Positions 16,670 through 25,824 of a DNA stretch of 64,000 nucleotides are shown here, piece after piece. The stretch is taken from contig CAJTVU010000004.1 in NCBI GenBank assembly GCA_910580235.1, positions 1 through 64,000 of the forward strand, written 5' to 3'. Source of the stretch: an uncultured Dorea sp. (GTDB lineage Bacteria; Bacillota; Clostridia; Lachnospirales; Lachnospiraceae). The position numbers and the translations under genes were made by a program. The notes beneath the pieces are model-generated. The model searched no databases. It worked only from the letters and a program-made list of their open reading frames with translations, and was not told where the DNA came from. How positions within the stretch are numbered: position 1 is the stretch's first letter; the number at the start of each line of letters is the position of its first letter.

Positions 16670-18589
16670 CTATGCTTCTGTCTGCTTATCTTCTACCGGC
16701 GTCATCGCTATCCGCTCTTCCGGCTCTTTCTTCGCTTCCGGGTCGATGCCTTCCACCTCATGGAAGATCTCCATAAATTCTTTTCCGGTAATCGTCTCTT
16801 TCTCGATCAGGAAATCGGCGATCTTATCCAGGGAAGATCTATGCTCTCTTAAAAGCCTCTTTGCCTCTTCGTAAGCTTTTTTCAGCATCTCCATCACTTC
16901 TTTGTCGATCTCGGACGCCGTCTCTTCTCCGCAGTTCTTCACAGCCCTGCCGTCCAGATAACGGTGCTGCACGGATTCCAGCCCGATAAGCCCGAACTTC
17001 TCGCTCATTCCATATTGGGTGATCATAGATCTCGCGATGCTGGTCGCCTTCTCTATATCGTTAGAGGCGCCTGTCGTCACCGTGTCGAACACGACTTCTT
17101 CGGCCGCACGGCCGGCCAGCATCCCGACGAGCATAGCTTCTAGCTCCTTCTTCGTATTGAGGAACTTCTCCTCTTCCGGCGTCTGCATCACATAGCCCAG
17201 CGCCCCCATCGTCCGGGGTACGATCGTAATCTTCTGCACCGGCTCGGAATCCTTTTGCAAGGCGCTTACAAGCGCGTGCCCTACTTCGTGATAAGACACG
17301 ATCCGCCGCTCCTCCTGGCTCATAATGCGATCCTTCTTCTCTTTTCCTACAAGCACTACTTCCACTGCCTCGAACAGATCGTCCTGGGAGACTGCATTCC
17401 TCCCATGCTTTACGGCGTTGATCGCAGCTTCGTTGATCATATTGGCAAGATCCGAGCCCACCGCCCCTGATGTCGCAAGGGCGATCGCATCCAGGTCTAC
17501 CGTCTCATCCATCTTTACATCCTTGGCATGGACTTTCAATACGTCCACACGGCCTTTTAAGTCCGGCTTCTCCACAACGATACGCCTGTCAAAACGCCCG
17601 GGCCGAAGCAGGGCCGGGTCTAAGATCTCCGGGCGGTTCGTCGCCGCCAGGAGCACAAGCCCTTTATTTGTCTCAAAACCATCCATTTCCGCCAGCAGCT
17701 GATTAAGCGTCTGCTCTCTCTCGTCATTGCTTCCAAGCTGGGTGTCCCTGCTCTTTCCGATGGCGTCGATCTCGTCTATGAACACGATGCAGGGCGCCAT
17801 CTGCTGCGCCTGTTTGAACAGATCGCGCACTCTGGACGCGCCTACGCCTACATACATCTCCACAAACGCAGAGCCCGACAGGGAGAAGAAAGGCACGTTC
17901 GCCTCTCCTGCCACCGCCTTCGCAAGCAAAGTCTTGCCGGTTCCCGGAGGCCCTACAAGAAGCGCTCCCTTTGGAAGCTTTGCGCCCACGCTTGTATATT
18001 TCCCCGGGTTATGGAGGAAGTCCACAACTTCCTGGAGCGACTCTTTCGCTTCATCCTGCCCCGCCACGTCAAGGAACGTGACTCCCGTCTGCTTCTCTAC
18101 ATACATTTTGGCGTTGCTCTTGCCAACGCCCATAATCCCGCCGCCTTTGGACATCCTCCTTGTCATCCACACGATCATGCCGATCAGGAATACGAATGGG
18201 AGGATATAAGAAAGGATCTGCGCTAAAATCATCCCTGAAGTATCAGGCACTTCCTGCTTATACTCCACGCCTGCTTTATACAGCCTGCTGGAGAGGGTGT
18301 CGTCGCGGATGACGCCTGTATAGTACTCTTTGGCGATCTTCTCCCCCTTTTCCTTTTTCTCTGTGATTACAATACGGTCGTTCCGGATCTCCACCGTCTC
18401 TACCTTCCTCGCGTCGACCATCTCGAGGAATTCATTATAAGTAATCTCTCCTTCGCTGACATTCCTCCCACTGAACTGGTACAGCGCGAATACCATAAGA
18501 AAGCTGAACAGCGTCACAAGGACTATAAAAGAGAATCCCTGTCTGTTATTTCTATTGGGATCCTGATTGTTTTTTTTCTGGTTGTCCAT
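16670..18589 (-). CDS. ftsH: ATP-dependent zinc metalloprotease FtsH
   Basis: Membrane-anchored AAA+ protease that degrades misfolded membrane proteins and regulators. Two transmembrane helices (about 20-40 and 115-140) flank an extracytoplasmic domain. The AAA module has Walker A GPPGTGKT, Walker B CIVFIDEIDAIG and the second region of homology (LLAATNRPEILDPALLRPGRFD). The zinc protease site HEVGH lies near residue 430. A charged C-terminal tail ends the 639-residue protein. AGGAGG precedes the ATG, and the promoter is at 18615-18643. uvrC begins 116 bases downstream. Confidence 0.97.
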   Translation of the reverse strand: MDNQKKNNQDPNRNNRQGFSFIVLVTLFSFLMVFALYQFSGRNVSEGEITYNEFLEMVDARKVETVEIRNDRIVITEKKEKGEKIAKEYYTGVIRDDTLSSRLYKAGVEYKQEVPDTSGMILAQILSYILPFVFLIGMIVWMTRRMSKGGGIMGVGKSNAKMYVEKQTGVTFLDVAGQDEAKESLQEVVDFLHNPGKYTSVGAKLPKGALLVGPPGTGKTLLAKAVAGEANVPFFSLSGSAFVEMYVGVGASRVRDLFKQAQQMAPCIVFIDEIDAIGKSRDTQLGSNDEREQTLNQLLAEMDGFETNKGLVLLAATNRPEILDPALLRPGRFDRRIVVEKPDLKGRVDVLKVHAKDVKMDETVDLDAIALATSGAVGSDLANMINEAAINAVKHGRNAVSQDDLFEAVEVVLVGKEKKDRIMSQEERRIVSYHEVGHALVSALQKDSEPVQKITIVPRTMGALGYVMQTPEEEKFLNTKKELEAMLVGMLAGRAAEEVVFDTVTTGASNDIEKATSIARSMITQYGMSEKFGLIGLESVQHRYLDGRAVKNCGEETASEIDKEVMEMLKKAYEEAKRLLREHRSSLDKIADFLIEKETITGKEFMEIFHEVEGIDPEAKKEPEERIAMTPVEDKQTEA

Positions 18590-18614
18590 ATTTTTCCTCC
18601 TGTATTTCTCTTTT

Positions 18615-18643
18615 ATTATACGGACAGCCTACTTAGAAATCAA
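18615..18643 (-). promoter_or_regulatory. Sigma-A promoter for ftsH
   Basis: On the minus strand TTGATT (18638-18643), a 17-base spacer and TATAAT (18615-18620) lie 25 bases before the ftsH start. Confidence 0.65.
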
Positions 18644-18662
18644 TAAAAACATTCTGAAAAGA

Positions 18663-18692
18663 TTGTAAACTTCCTATAATTTGTAGTATACT
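18663..18692 (+). promoter_or_regulatory. Promoter for the UPF0371 gene
   Basis: TTGTAA (18663-18668), an 18-base spacer and TATACT (18687-18692), about 61 bases upstream of the start, divergent from the ftsH promoter. Confidence 0.5.
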
Positions 18693-18753
18693 AAAAATAT
18701 GTTTTTTTCATTCAAAAGACAAATATGAAACAGGATGTAAAGGGGACTATTCT

Positions 18754-20238
18754 ATGAAAATCGGCTTTGACAATGAAAAATATCTAAACACACAGTCTTC
18801 ACACATTAAGGAGCGCATTCATCATTTTGATAATAAGCTGTATCTGGAGTTCGGAGGTAAGCTTTTCGACGACTATCATGCATCCAGAGTCCTCCCAGGG
18901 TTCCAGCCTGACAGCAAGCTACGCATGTTGAAGCAGCTTTCCGACCAGGCGGAGATGATCATCGTCATCAGCGCTGAAGATATCGAGCGCAATAAGATCC
19001 GCGGCGACCTTGGGATCACCTATGGCTCCGACGTCCTTCGCCTTATGGGAGTCTACCGCAAGCAAGGCTTATTCGTAGGGAGCGTCGTCATCACAAAATA
19101 CAGCGGCCAGGAGAGCGCCCGCCTGTTCAGCCAGCGTCTGGAGAAAATGGGCCTGAAAGTATATCATCACTATCCGATTCCCGGTTACCCTACCAATGTC
19201 CCCCTTATCGTCAGCGACGAAGGCTATGGGAAAAATGATTATATCGAGACTTCCCGGCCTCTTGTTGTCGTGACCGCACCCGGCCCCGGAAGCGGCAAGA
19301 TGGCCGTATGCCTGTCCCAGCTGTACCATGAGCACAAGAGGGGCACGAACGCAGGCTATGCAAAATTTGAGACATTCCCCATCTGGAACATTCCTCTGAA
19401 GCATCCGGTGAACCTGGCCTATGAGGCGGCCACCGCCGATCTGCGAGACGTCAATATGATCGATCCCTTCCATCTGGACGCTTACGGTGAGACAGCCGTC
19501 ACTTACAATCGGGATATGGAGATCTTCCCGGTGCTGAATATTATATTTGAGCGTATCTACGGTGCGAGCCCTTACAAATCTCCCACTGACATGGGCGTGA
19601 ACATGGCGGGAAGCTGCATCTGCGACGACGGCGTATGCAGTGAAGCATCCAACCAGGAGATACTGCGCCGCTATTACGCATCTCTTCGAAGGCTGCTGAT
19701 CGGTGAATGCTCTGATGACGAAGTCCACAAATTAGAGCTTCTTATGAACCAGTCCGGGATCACTACCCACGACCGCCCTGTAGTAGACGCAGCCCTCAGG
19801 CGGGAAGAAGAGACCGGCGGCCCTGCGGCGGCTCTTGAGCTCCACGACGGGCGCATCGTTACAGGGAAGACGACCCCCCTTCTGGGAGCCGCTTCCGCAC
19901 TTCTTCTAAATGCATTAAAAGAGCTGGCCGGACTGCCTCACGAGCTGCACGTCATCTCGCCAGAAGCCATCGAACCGATACAGAAGCTAAAGACACAATA
20001 TCTCGGAAGCAAGAACCCGAGGCTCCACACAGACGAGGTCCTCATAGCCCTGTCTGTAAGCGCCGCCTCCGATCCGGCCGCCCAGAAAGCGCTGGATCAG
20101 ATACCAAGCTTAAAGGGCTGCCAGGCGCACACTTCCGTTATGATCAGCTCTGTAGACATTAAACAATTCCAGCGCCTTTCCATACAGGCGACCTATGAAG
20201 CAAAATATGAAAAGAATTCTGGGACGGGGTATTTTTAA
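18754..20238 (+). CDS. UPF0371 (DUF1846) protein
   Basis: The 494-residue protein matches the DUF1846/UPF0371 family over its whole length. Recognisable blocks are MKIGFDNEKYLNTQSSHIKE at the start, FGGKLFDDYHASRVLPGF near residue 35, the phosphate-loop-like TAPGPGSGKMAVCLSQLYHE near residue 185 and KFETFPIWNIPLKHPVNLAYE. The family is common in Firmicutes and has known structures, but its reaction is not established; the loop suggests nucleotide binding. It is monocistronic and ends within a bidirectional terminator. AAAGGGGAC is the likely ribosome binding site. Confidence 0.88.
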   Translation: MKIGFDNEKYLNTQSSHIKERIHHFDNKLYLEFGGKLFDDYHASRVLPGFQPDSKLRMLKQLSDQAEMIIVISAEDIERNKIRGDLGITYGSDVLRLMGVYRKQGLFVGSVVITKYSGQESARLFSQRLEKMGLKVYHHYPIPGYPTNVPLIVSDEGYGKNDYIETSRPLVVVTAPGPGSGKMAVCLSQLYHEHKRGTNAGYAKFETFPIWNIPLKHPVNLAYEAATADLRDVNMIDPFHLDAYGETAVTYNRDMEIFPVLNIIFERIYGASPYKSPTDMGVNMAGSCICDDGVCSEASNQEILRRYYASLRRLLIGECSDDEVHKLELLMNQSGITTHDRPVVDAALRREEETGGPAAALELHDGRIVTGKTTPLLGAASALLLNALKELAGLPHELHVISPEAIEPIQKLKTQYLGSKNPRLHTDEVLIALSVSAASDPAAQKALDQIPSLKGCQAHTSVMISSVDIKQFQRLSIQATYEAKYEKNSGTGYF

Positions 20239-20253
20239 AAAATGCCTCGTCCC
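20221..20253. terminator. Bidirectional terminator with the GGGACGGGG core
   Basis: GGGACGGGGTATTTTT pairs with AAAAAATGCCTCGTCCC (one mismatch, no loop bases to spare), overlapping the UPF0371 stop codon and lying 5 bases from the end of the convergent DUF1275 gene. A/T tracts inside the stem act as the U-tract in either direction. Confidence 0.75.
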
Positions 20254-20257
20254 ACAA

Positions 20258-20941
20258 TTAGTTTTTCTTCATCATGATAAAGACAGCAATCAAAAGCCCG
20301 CTGCACACCCAGATGCTCTTCTCTCCCATCGGTCTTGAGAGGACGGCTCCTAACGCCGCCCCCGCGACAAACAGCCCGATGATCCCAAAATAATGCGCCG
20401 CCTCTATCCCCGCCTTCCTCTCTTTACTGTACACGTACTGGAACAGCTTCTCTGTCCCGGAACGCAGGTTGCCCGTACACATAGTCGTCACAAAAGGAAG
20501 CTCCTTCATCTTCCGGAAGCTGTTGGCCTGCAGAGAGCAGATAAAAGAAATGCTCACATTCACGACCATGTCGGGGATTTCTGAGGGCAGAGATCCGATA
20601 GCGGTTAATAAAAGAACTTCGATTATAATAATATAATGTTCATAAGCGCTGAACTCTTTTGTAGAAAAATACTTCTTGAATACTTCCGTAAGAAAGACTC
20701 CAAAAGCAAAAGCCAGGATCGGTATTACATAATACCCTGCCCGCGCCACGTTCCCGTCAGCCAGATGGATCCCCAGAAGCACGATATTCCCTGTCTGGGC
20801 ATTGGCAAATACGCCGCCGCGCAGAAGATAAGTGTACGCGTCCAAAAACCCTCCGACTACGGCCAATATGGCCGCAATGCGGAAGGTTTCCTGCACCGGT
20901 ATCTGCTTCTTTAACCCTTTGCTCTCACAAGTTCTTTTCAT
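20258..20941 (-). CDS. YoaK/DUF1275 family membrane protein
   Basis: This 227-residue membrane protein has about six hydrophobic helices. It carries the DUF1275 hallmark near its start (GGFLDAYTYLLRGGVFANAQTGN) and the later TGNLRSG segment, which mirrors the first TGN motif. Some family members are suspected transporters, but no substrate is known. The ATG at 20941 overlaps the end of the acyl-CoA ligase gene region by spacing of only 4 bases, so the two are probably co-transcribed and translationally coupled. An in-frame TTG ten codons upstream is a less likely start. Confidence 0.85.
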   Translation of the reverse strand: MKRTCESKGLKKQIPVQETFRIAAILAVVGGFLDAYTYLLRGGVFANAQTGNIVLLGIHLADGNVARAGYYVIPILAFAFGVFLTEVFKKYFSTKEFSAYEHYIIIIEVLLLTAIGSLPSEIPDMVVNVSISFICSLQANSFRKMKELPFVTTMCTGNLRSGTEKLFQYVYSKERKAGIEAAHYFGIIGLFVAGAALGAVLSRPMGEKSIWVCSGLLIAVFIMMKKN

Positions 20942-20945
20942 TTCC

Positions 20946-22580
20946 TTATCCCCGGTTCTGAGCTTCCACAAGATGAGACGCGCCGTACATCTCGCGAAGC
21001 TTCGGCTTTTCTATCTTACCCGTCGCATTGCGCGGGACATCCGCAAAGATAATCTTGCGCGGCCTCTTATACCTGGGCAGCTTCTTACAGAACTGCTCAA
21101 TGTCTTCCTCCGTGCATATCATGCCCGGCTTAATGGAAAGGATCGCCGCCGATATCTCTCCCAGCCTCGCATCTGGAAGGCCGATGACCGCCACGTCGAG
21201 GACCGCTTCATTCGTATGTAAGAAATCCTCGATCTGGACTGGATAGATATTCTCTCCGCCGCTTATAATAACATCCTTCTTACGATCTACAAGGAAGATA
21301 AAGCCGTCTTCATCCTGCATAGCCATATCCCCTGTATACAGCCATCCGTCGCGAAGGACTTCCTCCGTCGCCTTCGGATCGTTATAGTAGCAGACCATGA
21401 CTCCCGGCCCCTTCACCGCAAGCTCCCCTGTCTCGCCCTGCTCTACTTCCTTTCCATCCTCGCCGACGATCTTCGCCTCCCATCCATAGCCTGGGATCCC
21501 AATGGCTCCCACCTTGTGGATGTTCTCTACGCCAAGGTGGACGCAGCCCGGCCCGATAGACTCGCTTAAGCCATAGTTCGTGTCATACTGATGATGGGGG
21601 AAATATTTCTTCCAGTTTTTAATGAGGCTCTGGGGCACTGGCTGCGCGCCGATGTGCATCAGCCTCCACTGCTCAAGCTGGTACATGTCCAGCTTTATCT
21701 CGCCGCTTTCAAGAGCAAGCAGCAAGTCCTGCGCCCACGGCACAAGAAGCCATACGATCGTACATTTCTCCTCAGACACTGCCCGAAGGATGAACTCCGG
21801 GTTCGTTCCTTTGAGGAGGACCGCTTTGCCTCCCGTCAGGAAGCTGCCGAACCAGTGCATCTTTGCTCCCGTATGGTACAAAGGCGGAATGCACAGGAAA
21901 ACATCTTCTCTCGTCTGTCCGTGATGGTTCTGCTCCACCTTCGCGGCGTGCAGAAGCGCCGTATGGGTATGTAAGATCGCTTTCGGGAACCCTGTCGTCC
22001 CCGAAGAAAAGTAAATGGCCGCGTAGTCCTCGTCATTAATATCAATCTTAGGAGAACGGCTGGAGCAGTTGGCCGTATGCATGTTGTAGTCTTCAGCAAA
22101 CCCTGGGCATCCATCTCCCACATAGTAAAGAAGCCTTCCTTTGCTTATATCGTCCGCCACTTCCTCTACACGCCCGATAAACTCCGGCCCGAACACAAGT
22201 ATATCCACTTCCGCCAGCTCTACACAGTACTTGATCTCTTCCGCGGAATAACGGAAATTAAGCGGCACTACAAGGGCTCCCGTCTTCAGGATCCCGAAGT
22301 AGATCGGAAGCCACTCCAGACAGTTCATAAGCAGGATCGCTACCTTGTCGCCTCTCTTAATCCCTCTCTCCAACAACAAGTTCGCAAATCTATTCGCCTT
22401 CTCATTAAATACATTCCATGTGATCTCACGGCGGTAATAAGAAGCGCGCACCGGCTCGATCAGCTCAAACTCCTTCCACGTAACTTTCCTCGTCTCGGGC
22501 ATCCCTGGATTGATCTCTACCAGGCACACGTCTTCTCCGTACAGCCGACAATTCTTCTCCAAAATATCTGTAATAGGCAT
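20946..22580 (-). CDS. AMP-forming acyl-CoA ligase
   Basis: A class I adenylate-forming enzyme (544 residues) that activates a carboxylic acid as an acyl-AMP and transfers it to CoA. Motifs: the P-loop YFSSGTTGFPKAILHTH, the A5 region TNYGLSESIG, the A7/A8 hinge GWLYTGDMAMQDEDGF with DRKKDVIISGGENIYP, and the A10 lysine in RNATGKIEK. The acid substrate cannot be read from sequence; medium- or long-chain, aryl or bile acids are all possible for gut members of this family. It is followed directly by the DUF1275 membrane protein, with a family C repeat 95 bases upstream of the start. Confidence 0.88.
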   Translation of the reverse strand: MPITDILEKNCRLYGEDVCLVEINPGMPETRKVTWKEFELIEPVRASYYRREITWNVFNEKANRFANLLLERGIKRGDKVAILLMNCLEWLPIYFGILKTGALVVPLNFRYSAEEIKYCVELAEVDILVFGPEFIGRVEEVADDISKGRLLYYVGDGCPGFAEDYNMHTANCSSRSPKIDINDEDYAAIYFSSGTTGFPKAILHTHTALLHAAKVEQNHHGQTREDVFLCIPPLYHTGAKMHWFGSFLTGGKAVLLKGTNPEFILRAVSEEKCTIVWLLVPWAQDLLLALESGEIKLDMYQLEQWRLMHIGAQPVPQSLIKNWKKYFPHHQYDTNYGLSESIGPGCVHLGVENIHKVGAIGIPGYGWEAKIVGEDGKEVEQGETGELAVKGPGVMVCYYNDPKATEEVLRDGWLYTGDMAMQDEDGFIFLVDRKKDVIISGGENIYPVQIEDFLHTNEAVLDVAVIGLPDARLGEISAAILSIKPGMICTEEDIEQFCKKLPRYKRPRKIIFADVPRNATGKIEKPKLREMYGASHLVEAQNRG

Positions 22581-22674
22581 TTCTGCAAATCCCCTTCCTC
22601 GCTTTAACGCGTTTAACTACTAAAGTAAATAATACCTAATTTATGCAGAAATGTCAATCAGGAAATATGATTTT

Positions 22675-22845
22675 ATGATACCAGAGCCCCAAAGTCTTTC
22701 ATCCACATGAGCTTGCTCATAAGTGGACGAAAGACCTTGGGGCTCGCCCCGACATGAGCTTAAAAGCGGGATGATAGTCCCGCGATATGCGAATGCCGGG
22801 CAAGATTGTGGGAGTGCGTAGCACGGAGCAATCCGTAGGTATCAT
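22675..22845. repeat. Structured intergenic repeat, family C, copy 1
   Basis: The ends are inverted: ATGATACC (22675-22682) and GGTATCAT (22838-22845). Inside is a long hairpin in which GTCTTTCATCCAC pairs with GTGGACGAAAGAC around a GAGC/GCTC tip. A near-identical copy lies in reverse orientation inside 62037-62271. It occupies most of the 280-bp gap between the acyl-CoA ligase start and the ATPase stop; no gene is seen there. Confidence 0.75.
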
Positions 22846-22860
22846 AGCCCAAGGTCTTTC

Positions 22861-24744
22861 CTAGAGCTTCTTCACAAACAGAGCGCGCACTGCATTAATT
22901 ACCGCGATGATCATAACGCCCACATCTGCAAAGATTGCAAGCCACATATTTGCAATGCCTAGGGCGCCGAGAAGCAGGCAGATTAATTTGATGCCGATTG
23001 CAAATACGATATTCTCATATACGATTCCAAGGCATTTCCGGGATATGCGGATGGCTTTGGCGATCTTCATAGGATCGTCGTCCATAAGAACCACGTCCGC
23101 CGCCTCAATGGCAGCGTCAGAGCCCATAGCCCCCATAGCGATGCCAATGTCCGCTCTCGACAGCACCGGCGCGTCATTGATACCGTCCCCTACGAATGCG
23201 AGCTTCGACCGTTCCGGCTTCTTCGCAAGCAGCTCCTCGACCTTCTCTACTTTGTCCCCGGGAAGGAGCTCACTGTACACCTCGTCGATCCCAAGGCTTG
23301 CGGCCACCTGTCCAGCCACTGCCGCCGCATCCCCTGTAAGCATGACGGTCTTCCTCACCCCCGCCCTCTTAAGCTCTCCGATCGCTTTCTTCGCCGTTGG
23401 CTTCTCAATATCGGAAATGACGATATGTCCCGCATAGCTTCCGCCCACAGCCATATGGATGATCGTCCCCGCCTGATGGCAGTCCTTGTACTCTATATGC
23501 AGCCGCCTCATCAGTTTGCTATTGCCCGCTGCGACCGGGACGCCGTCCACTTTCGCTGTGACTCCGTATCCTCCGATCTCCTCTATGTCAGATACGCGGC
23601 TCCGGTCAGGCTCCTTTCCGTAAGCACGCTTAAGGCTCTTGCTGATCGGATGAGAGGACGCGCTCTCTACCAGCGCGGCATATTCGATCAGCCTGCCGCT
23701 GTCCATATCGTTGTGGTGGATCTCTTTCACCTCGAACACGCCCCTCGTCAGCGTGCCCGTCTTATCAAATACTACGATGTCCGCCTTTGATAAGGTCTCC
23801 AGATAATTAGAGCCCTTAATCAGCACGCCTTCCTTGCTCGCCCCGCCTATCCCCGCAAAGAAGCTTAAAGGAATACTGATGACAAGAGCGCACGGACAGC
23901 TGATGACAAGGAAGGTAAGGGCGCGGTACACCCAGACTCCCCATTCGGCGCTCATTCCCAGGATCACCATACGCAAGATCGGCGGCAAGAGCGCCAGAGC
24001 CAGCGCGCTGTAGCAGACCGCCGGCGTGTAGACCCTGGCAAACTTGGAGATAAAATCCTCGGATCTGGATTTTCTGGAGCTCGCATTCTCCACAAGGTCA
24101 AGCACCTTGGACACGGTGGACTCTCCAAACTCTCTCGTTGTCCTGATCTTCAGGACTCCTGTCATGTTGATGCAGCCGCTGAATATCTCATCCCCCTCCC
24201 TGGCGTCGCGGGGAAGGCTCTCGCCGGTCAGCGCGCTCGTGTTAAGCGTCGAGCCTCCTTCCGCTACGACACCGTCGATCGGTACTTTCTCCCCCGGCTG
24301 CACCACGATGATGCTGCCAATCTCCACTTCATCCGGATCTATCTGCTGCAATGTCCCGTCCTTCTCTATATTGGCATAGTCCGGGCGGATATCCATCAGC
24401 TCGCTGATATTCCTGCGGCTCTTCCCGACCGCATAGCTTTGGAACCACTCGCCGATCTGATAGAACAGCATGACCGCGACCGCCTCCGTATAATCCCCTG
24501 CCCCTGATACCGCCAGCGCGATAGCGCCCACAGTCGCCACCGCCATCAGAAAGCACTCGTCAAATACTTGATGGTTCCTGATCCCTTTTCCCGCTTTCTT
24601 CAAAATATCGTAGCCAATCACCAGATAAGGGATCATATAAAGACAAAACCTCGCAATCCCTTCTGCCGGCACGAAATGCAGCGCTGCCATCAGCGCTGCC
24701 GCTATGACTATCCGCGCCAACATCCTCTTCTGCTTCCTGCTCAT
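22861..24744 (-). CDS. P1B-type heavy-metal efflux ATPase (Zn/Cd class)
   Basis: The 627-residue P-type ATPase exports metal cations from the cytoplasm. Visible features: the A-domain TGES loop (SALTGESLPRD), the transmembrane metal site SCPCALVIS, the phosphorylation site DKTGTLT, the SSHPIS histidine-proline motif and the hinge GDGINDAPVLSRADIG. The CPC site with a C-terminal helix ending in a lysine-rich tail and an ArsR/SmtB repressor nearby suggest Zn/Cd/Pb rather than copper. It has no N-terminal HMA domain; that domain is encoded separately by the preceding 72-codon gene, 70 bases upstream. The start is supported by AGGAGG. Confidence 0.92.
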   Translation of the reverse strand: MSRKQKRMLARIVIAAALMAALHFVPAEGIARFCLYMIPYLVIGYDILKKAGKGIRNHQVFDECFLMAVATVGAIALAVSGAGDYTEAVAVMLFYQIGEWFQSYAVGKSRRNISELMDIRPDYANIEKDGTLQQIDPDEVEIGSIIVVQPGEKVPIDGVVAEGGSTLNTSALTGESLPRDAREGDEIFSGCINMTGVLKIRTTREFGESTVSKVLDLVENASSRKSRSEDFISKFARVYTPAVCYSALALALLPPILRMVILGMSAEWGVWVYRALTFLVISCPCALVISIPLSFFAGIGGASKEGVLIKGSNYLETLSKADIVVFDKTGTLTRGVFEVKEIHHNDMDSGRLIEYAALVESASSHPISKSLKRAYGKEPDRSRVSDIEEIGGYGVTAKVDGVPVAAGNSKLMRRLHIEYKDCHQAGTIIHMAVGGSYAGHIVISDIEKPTAKKAIGELKRAGVRKTVMLTGDAAAVAGQVAASLGIDEVYSELLPGDKVEKVEELLAKKPERSKLAFVGDGINDAPVLSRADIGIAMGAMGSDAAIEAADVVLMDDDPMKIAKAIRISRKCLGIVYENIVFAIGIKLICLLLGALGIANMWLAIFADVGVMIIAVINAVRALFVKKL

Positions 24745-24814
24745 ATGCAGCCCCTCCTATATCTTGCCTGCGCCTTATCCTGCAAAGCCTTCCAGCCCCG
24801 GCGCTGCCGTTCTT

Positions 24815-25033
24815 TTAAATATATATATCACAGTCGTCTTCCACCTTCTTGCAATTCTTGAGGACTTCCTTCATGACAGCCTTCGGCTCCGCCCCTTCCT
24901 CAAACTCCACGATCATCTTAAGCATCATAAAATTCACAGTAGCCTCCTTCACGCCCTGCGTATTCCTGGCGGCCTCCTCCATCTTATTCGCACAGTTCGC
25001 ACAATCTACCTCGATCTTATAAGTCTTCTTCAT
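24815..25033 (-). CDS. Free-standing HMA metal-binding protein
   Basis: A 72-residue ferredoxin-like heavy-metal-associated domain with the binding motif DCANCANKM at residues 9-17. Its C-terminal end (ADDCDIYI-like, reading VEDDCDIYI) adds another Cys and acidic residues. It is the first gene of a two-gene unit with the P1B ATPase, which lacks its own N-terminal HMA domain, so it probably passes metal to the pump or replaces that domain in trans. AAAGGAG precedes the ATG, and the shared operator lies upstream at 25079-25096. Confidence 0.9.
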   Translation of the reverse strand: MKKTYKIEVDCANCANKMEEAARNTQGVKEATVNFMMLKMIVEFEEGAEPKAVMKEVLKNCKKVEDDCDIYI

Positions 25034-25078
25034 CTTACGTCTCTCCTTTTTACATACTTTTATTTAATCATACGATTA

Positions 25079-25096
25079 AACAATTATTTAATTGTT
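25079..25096. promoter_or_regulatory. Putative ArsR/SmtB operator
   Basis: AACAATT-ATTT-AATTGTT is a perfect inverted repeat, extended by flanking TTA/TAA, in the divergent region between the HMA gene and arsR. Another short palindrome (TAATCATACGATTA) adjoins it at about 25066-25079. The arrangement and A/T-rich character fit SmtB/CzrA-type operators. Confidence 0.6.
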
Positions 25097-25224
25097 AAAT
25101 ATAGTATATATTGAGAATAATATTTTGTCAATAAGGAGATCATATTTTGTTTCCATTCATTCTGATCTGTGATAGAATAATACCTAAAATATGCCGACAC
25201 CCTATCTGAAAGGAAGAGAATATT

Positions 25225-25584
25225 ATGCACAACACTCCGCTGCCGCACGACCACGGCCAAAATGTTACGAACATCCTGGAACATATGCCAAAAGAAGAAG
25301 ATTTCCAGCTTCTTTCTGCCATTTTCAAGCTATTAGGCGATGGAAGCCGCATCCGCATCTTCTGGATACTGTGCCACTGCGAAGAATGCGTATTGAATCT
25401 GTCCGCCATGGTAGACATGAGCAGCCCCGCCGTCTCCCATCATCTGAAACAGCTAAAAGCCGGGGGCCTCATCACAAGCCGGCGCGCAGGAAAAGAAGTG
25501 TATTACAAAGCCGCATGTACCCACCATGCAAGGCTTCTCCATGATATGGTCGAGCGCCTCATGGAGATTACATGTCCTATATAG
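25225..25584 (+). CDS. ArsR/SmtB-family metal-sensing repressor
   Basis: A 119-residue winged-helix repressor. The recognition helix segment is MSSPAVSHHLKQLKAGGLI, followed by the wing RRAGKEVYYKA. The alpha-3 metal motif appears as CHCEECVL (compare ELCVCD in CadC/ArsR), and the His-rich C-terminal stretch (CTHHARLLH) fits the alpha-5 site of zinc sensors. Metal binding would release it from the operator at 25079-25096 and induce the divergent HMA/ATPase genes. AAAGGAAG lies upstream of the ATG. Confidence 0.9.
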   Translation: MHNTPLPHDHGQNVTNILEHMPKEEDFQLLSAIFKLLGDGSRIRIFWILCHCEECVLNLSAMVDMSSPAVSHHLKQLKAGGLITSRRAGKEVYYKAACTHHARLLHDMVERLMEITCPI

Positions 25585-25630
25585 AAAATCCCCTTGATTT
25601 TCTCCTCCTTCTTTTATATAATAATGGTAT

Positions 25631-25703
25631 GGGGTATTAGCGCAGTTGGGAGCGCGCAACATTCGCATTGTTGAGGCCACGGGTTCGAATCCCGTATACT
25701 CCA
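25631..25703 (+). tRNA. tRNA-Ala (anticodon CGC)
   Basis: The 73 bases fold into a complete cloverleaf: acceptor stem GGGGTAT/ATACTCC, D stem GCGC/GCGC, anticodon stem CAACA/TGTTG with loop TTCGCAT, T stem ACGGG/CCCGT with loop TTCGAAT. The acceptor stem has G3:U70, the identity element of alanine tRNA, which agrees with the CGC anticodon (codon GCG). The 3' CCA is not encoded; a T-run at 25704-25710 ends the transcript. Confidence 0.92.
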
Positions 25704-25824
25704 TTTTTTTGCGCCCATTTTTGCATTTTCTTCCTCCGTCCGCCCTTTAGCTTACAAAGGCGCTTTTCACACATCTTCCTAATCCAGAATATAGTATACC
25801 ATTAGTATTTTAAGGAGGATCAAC

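Noticed and set aside
20946..22580. Assignment of the acyl-CoA ligase as a bile-acid (BaiB) ligase
   Set aside because: Family motifs show only class I acyl-CoA ligase; no bai neighbours are present, so a substrate cannot be named.
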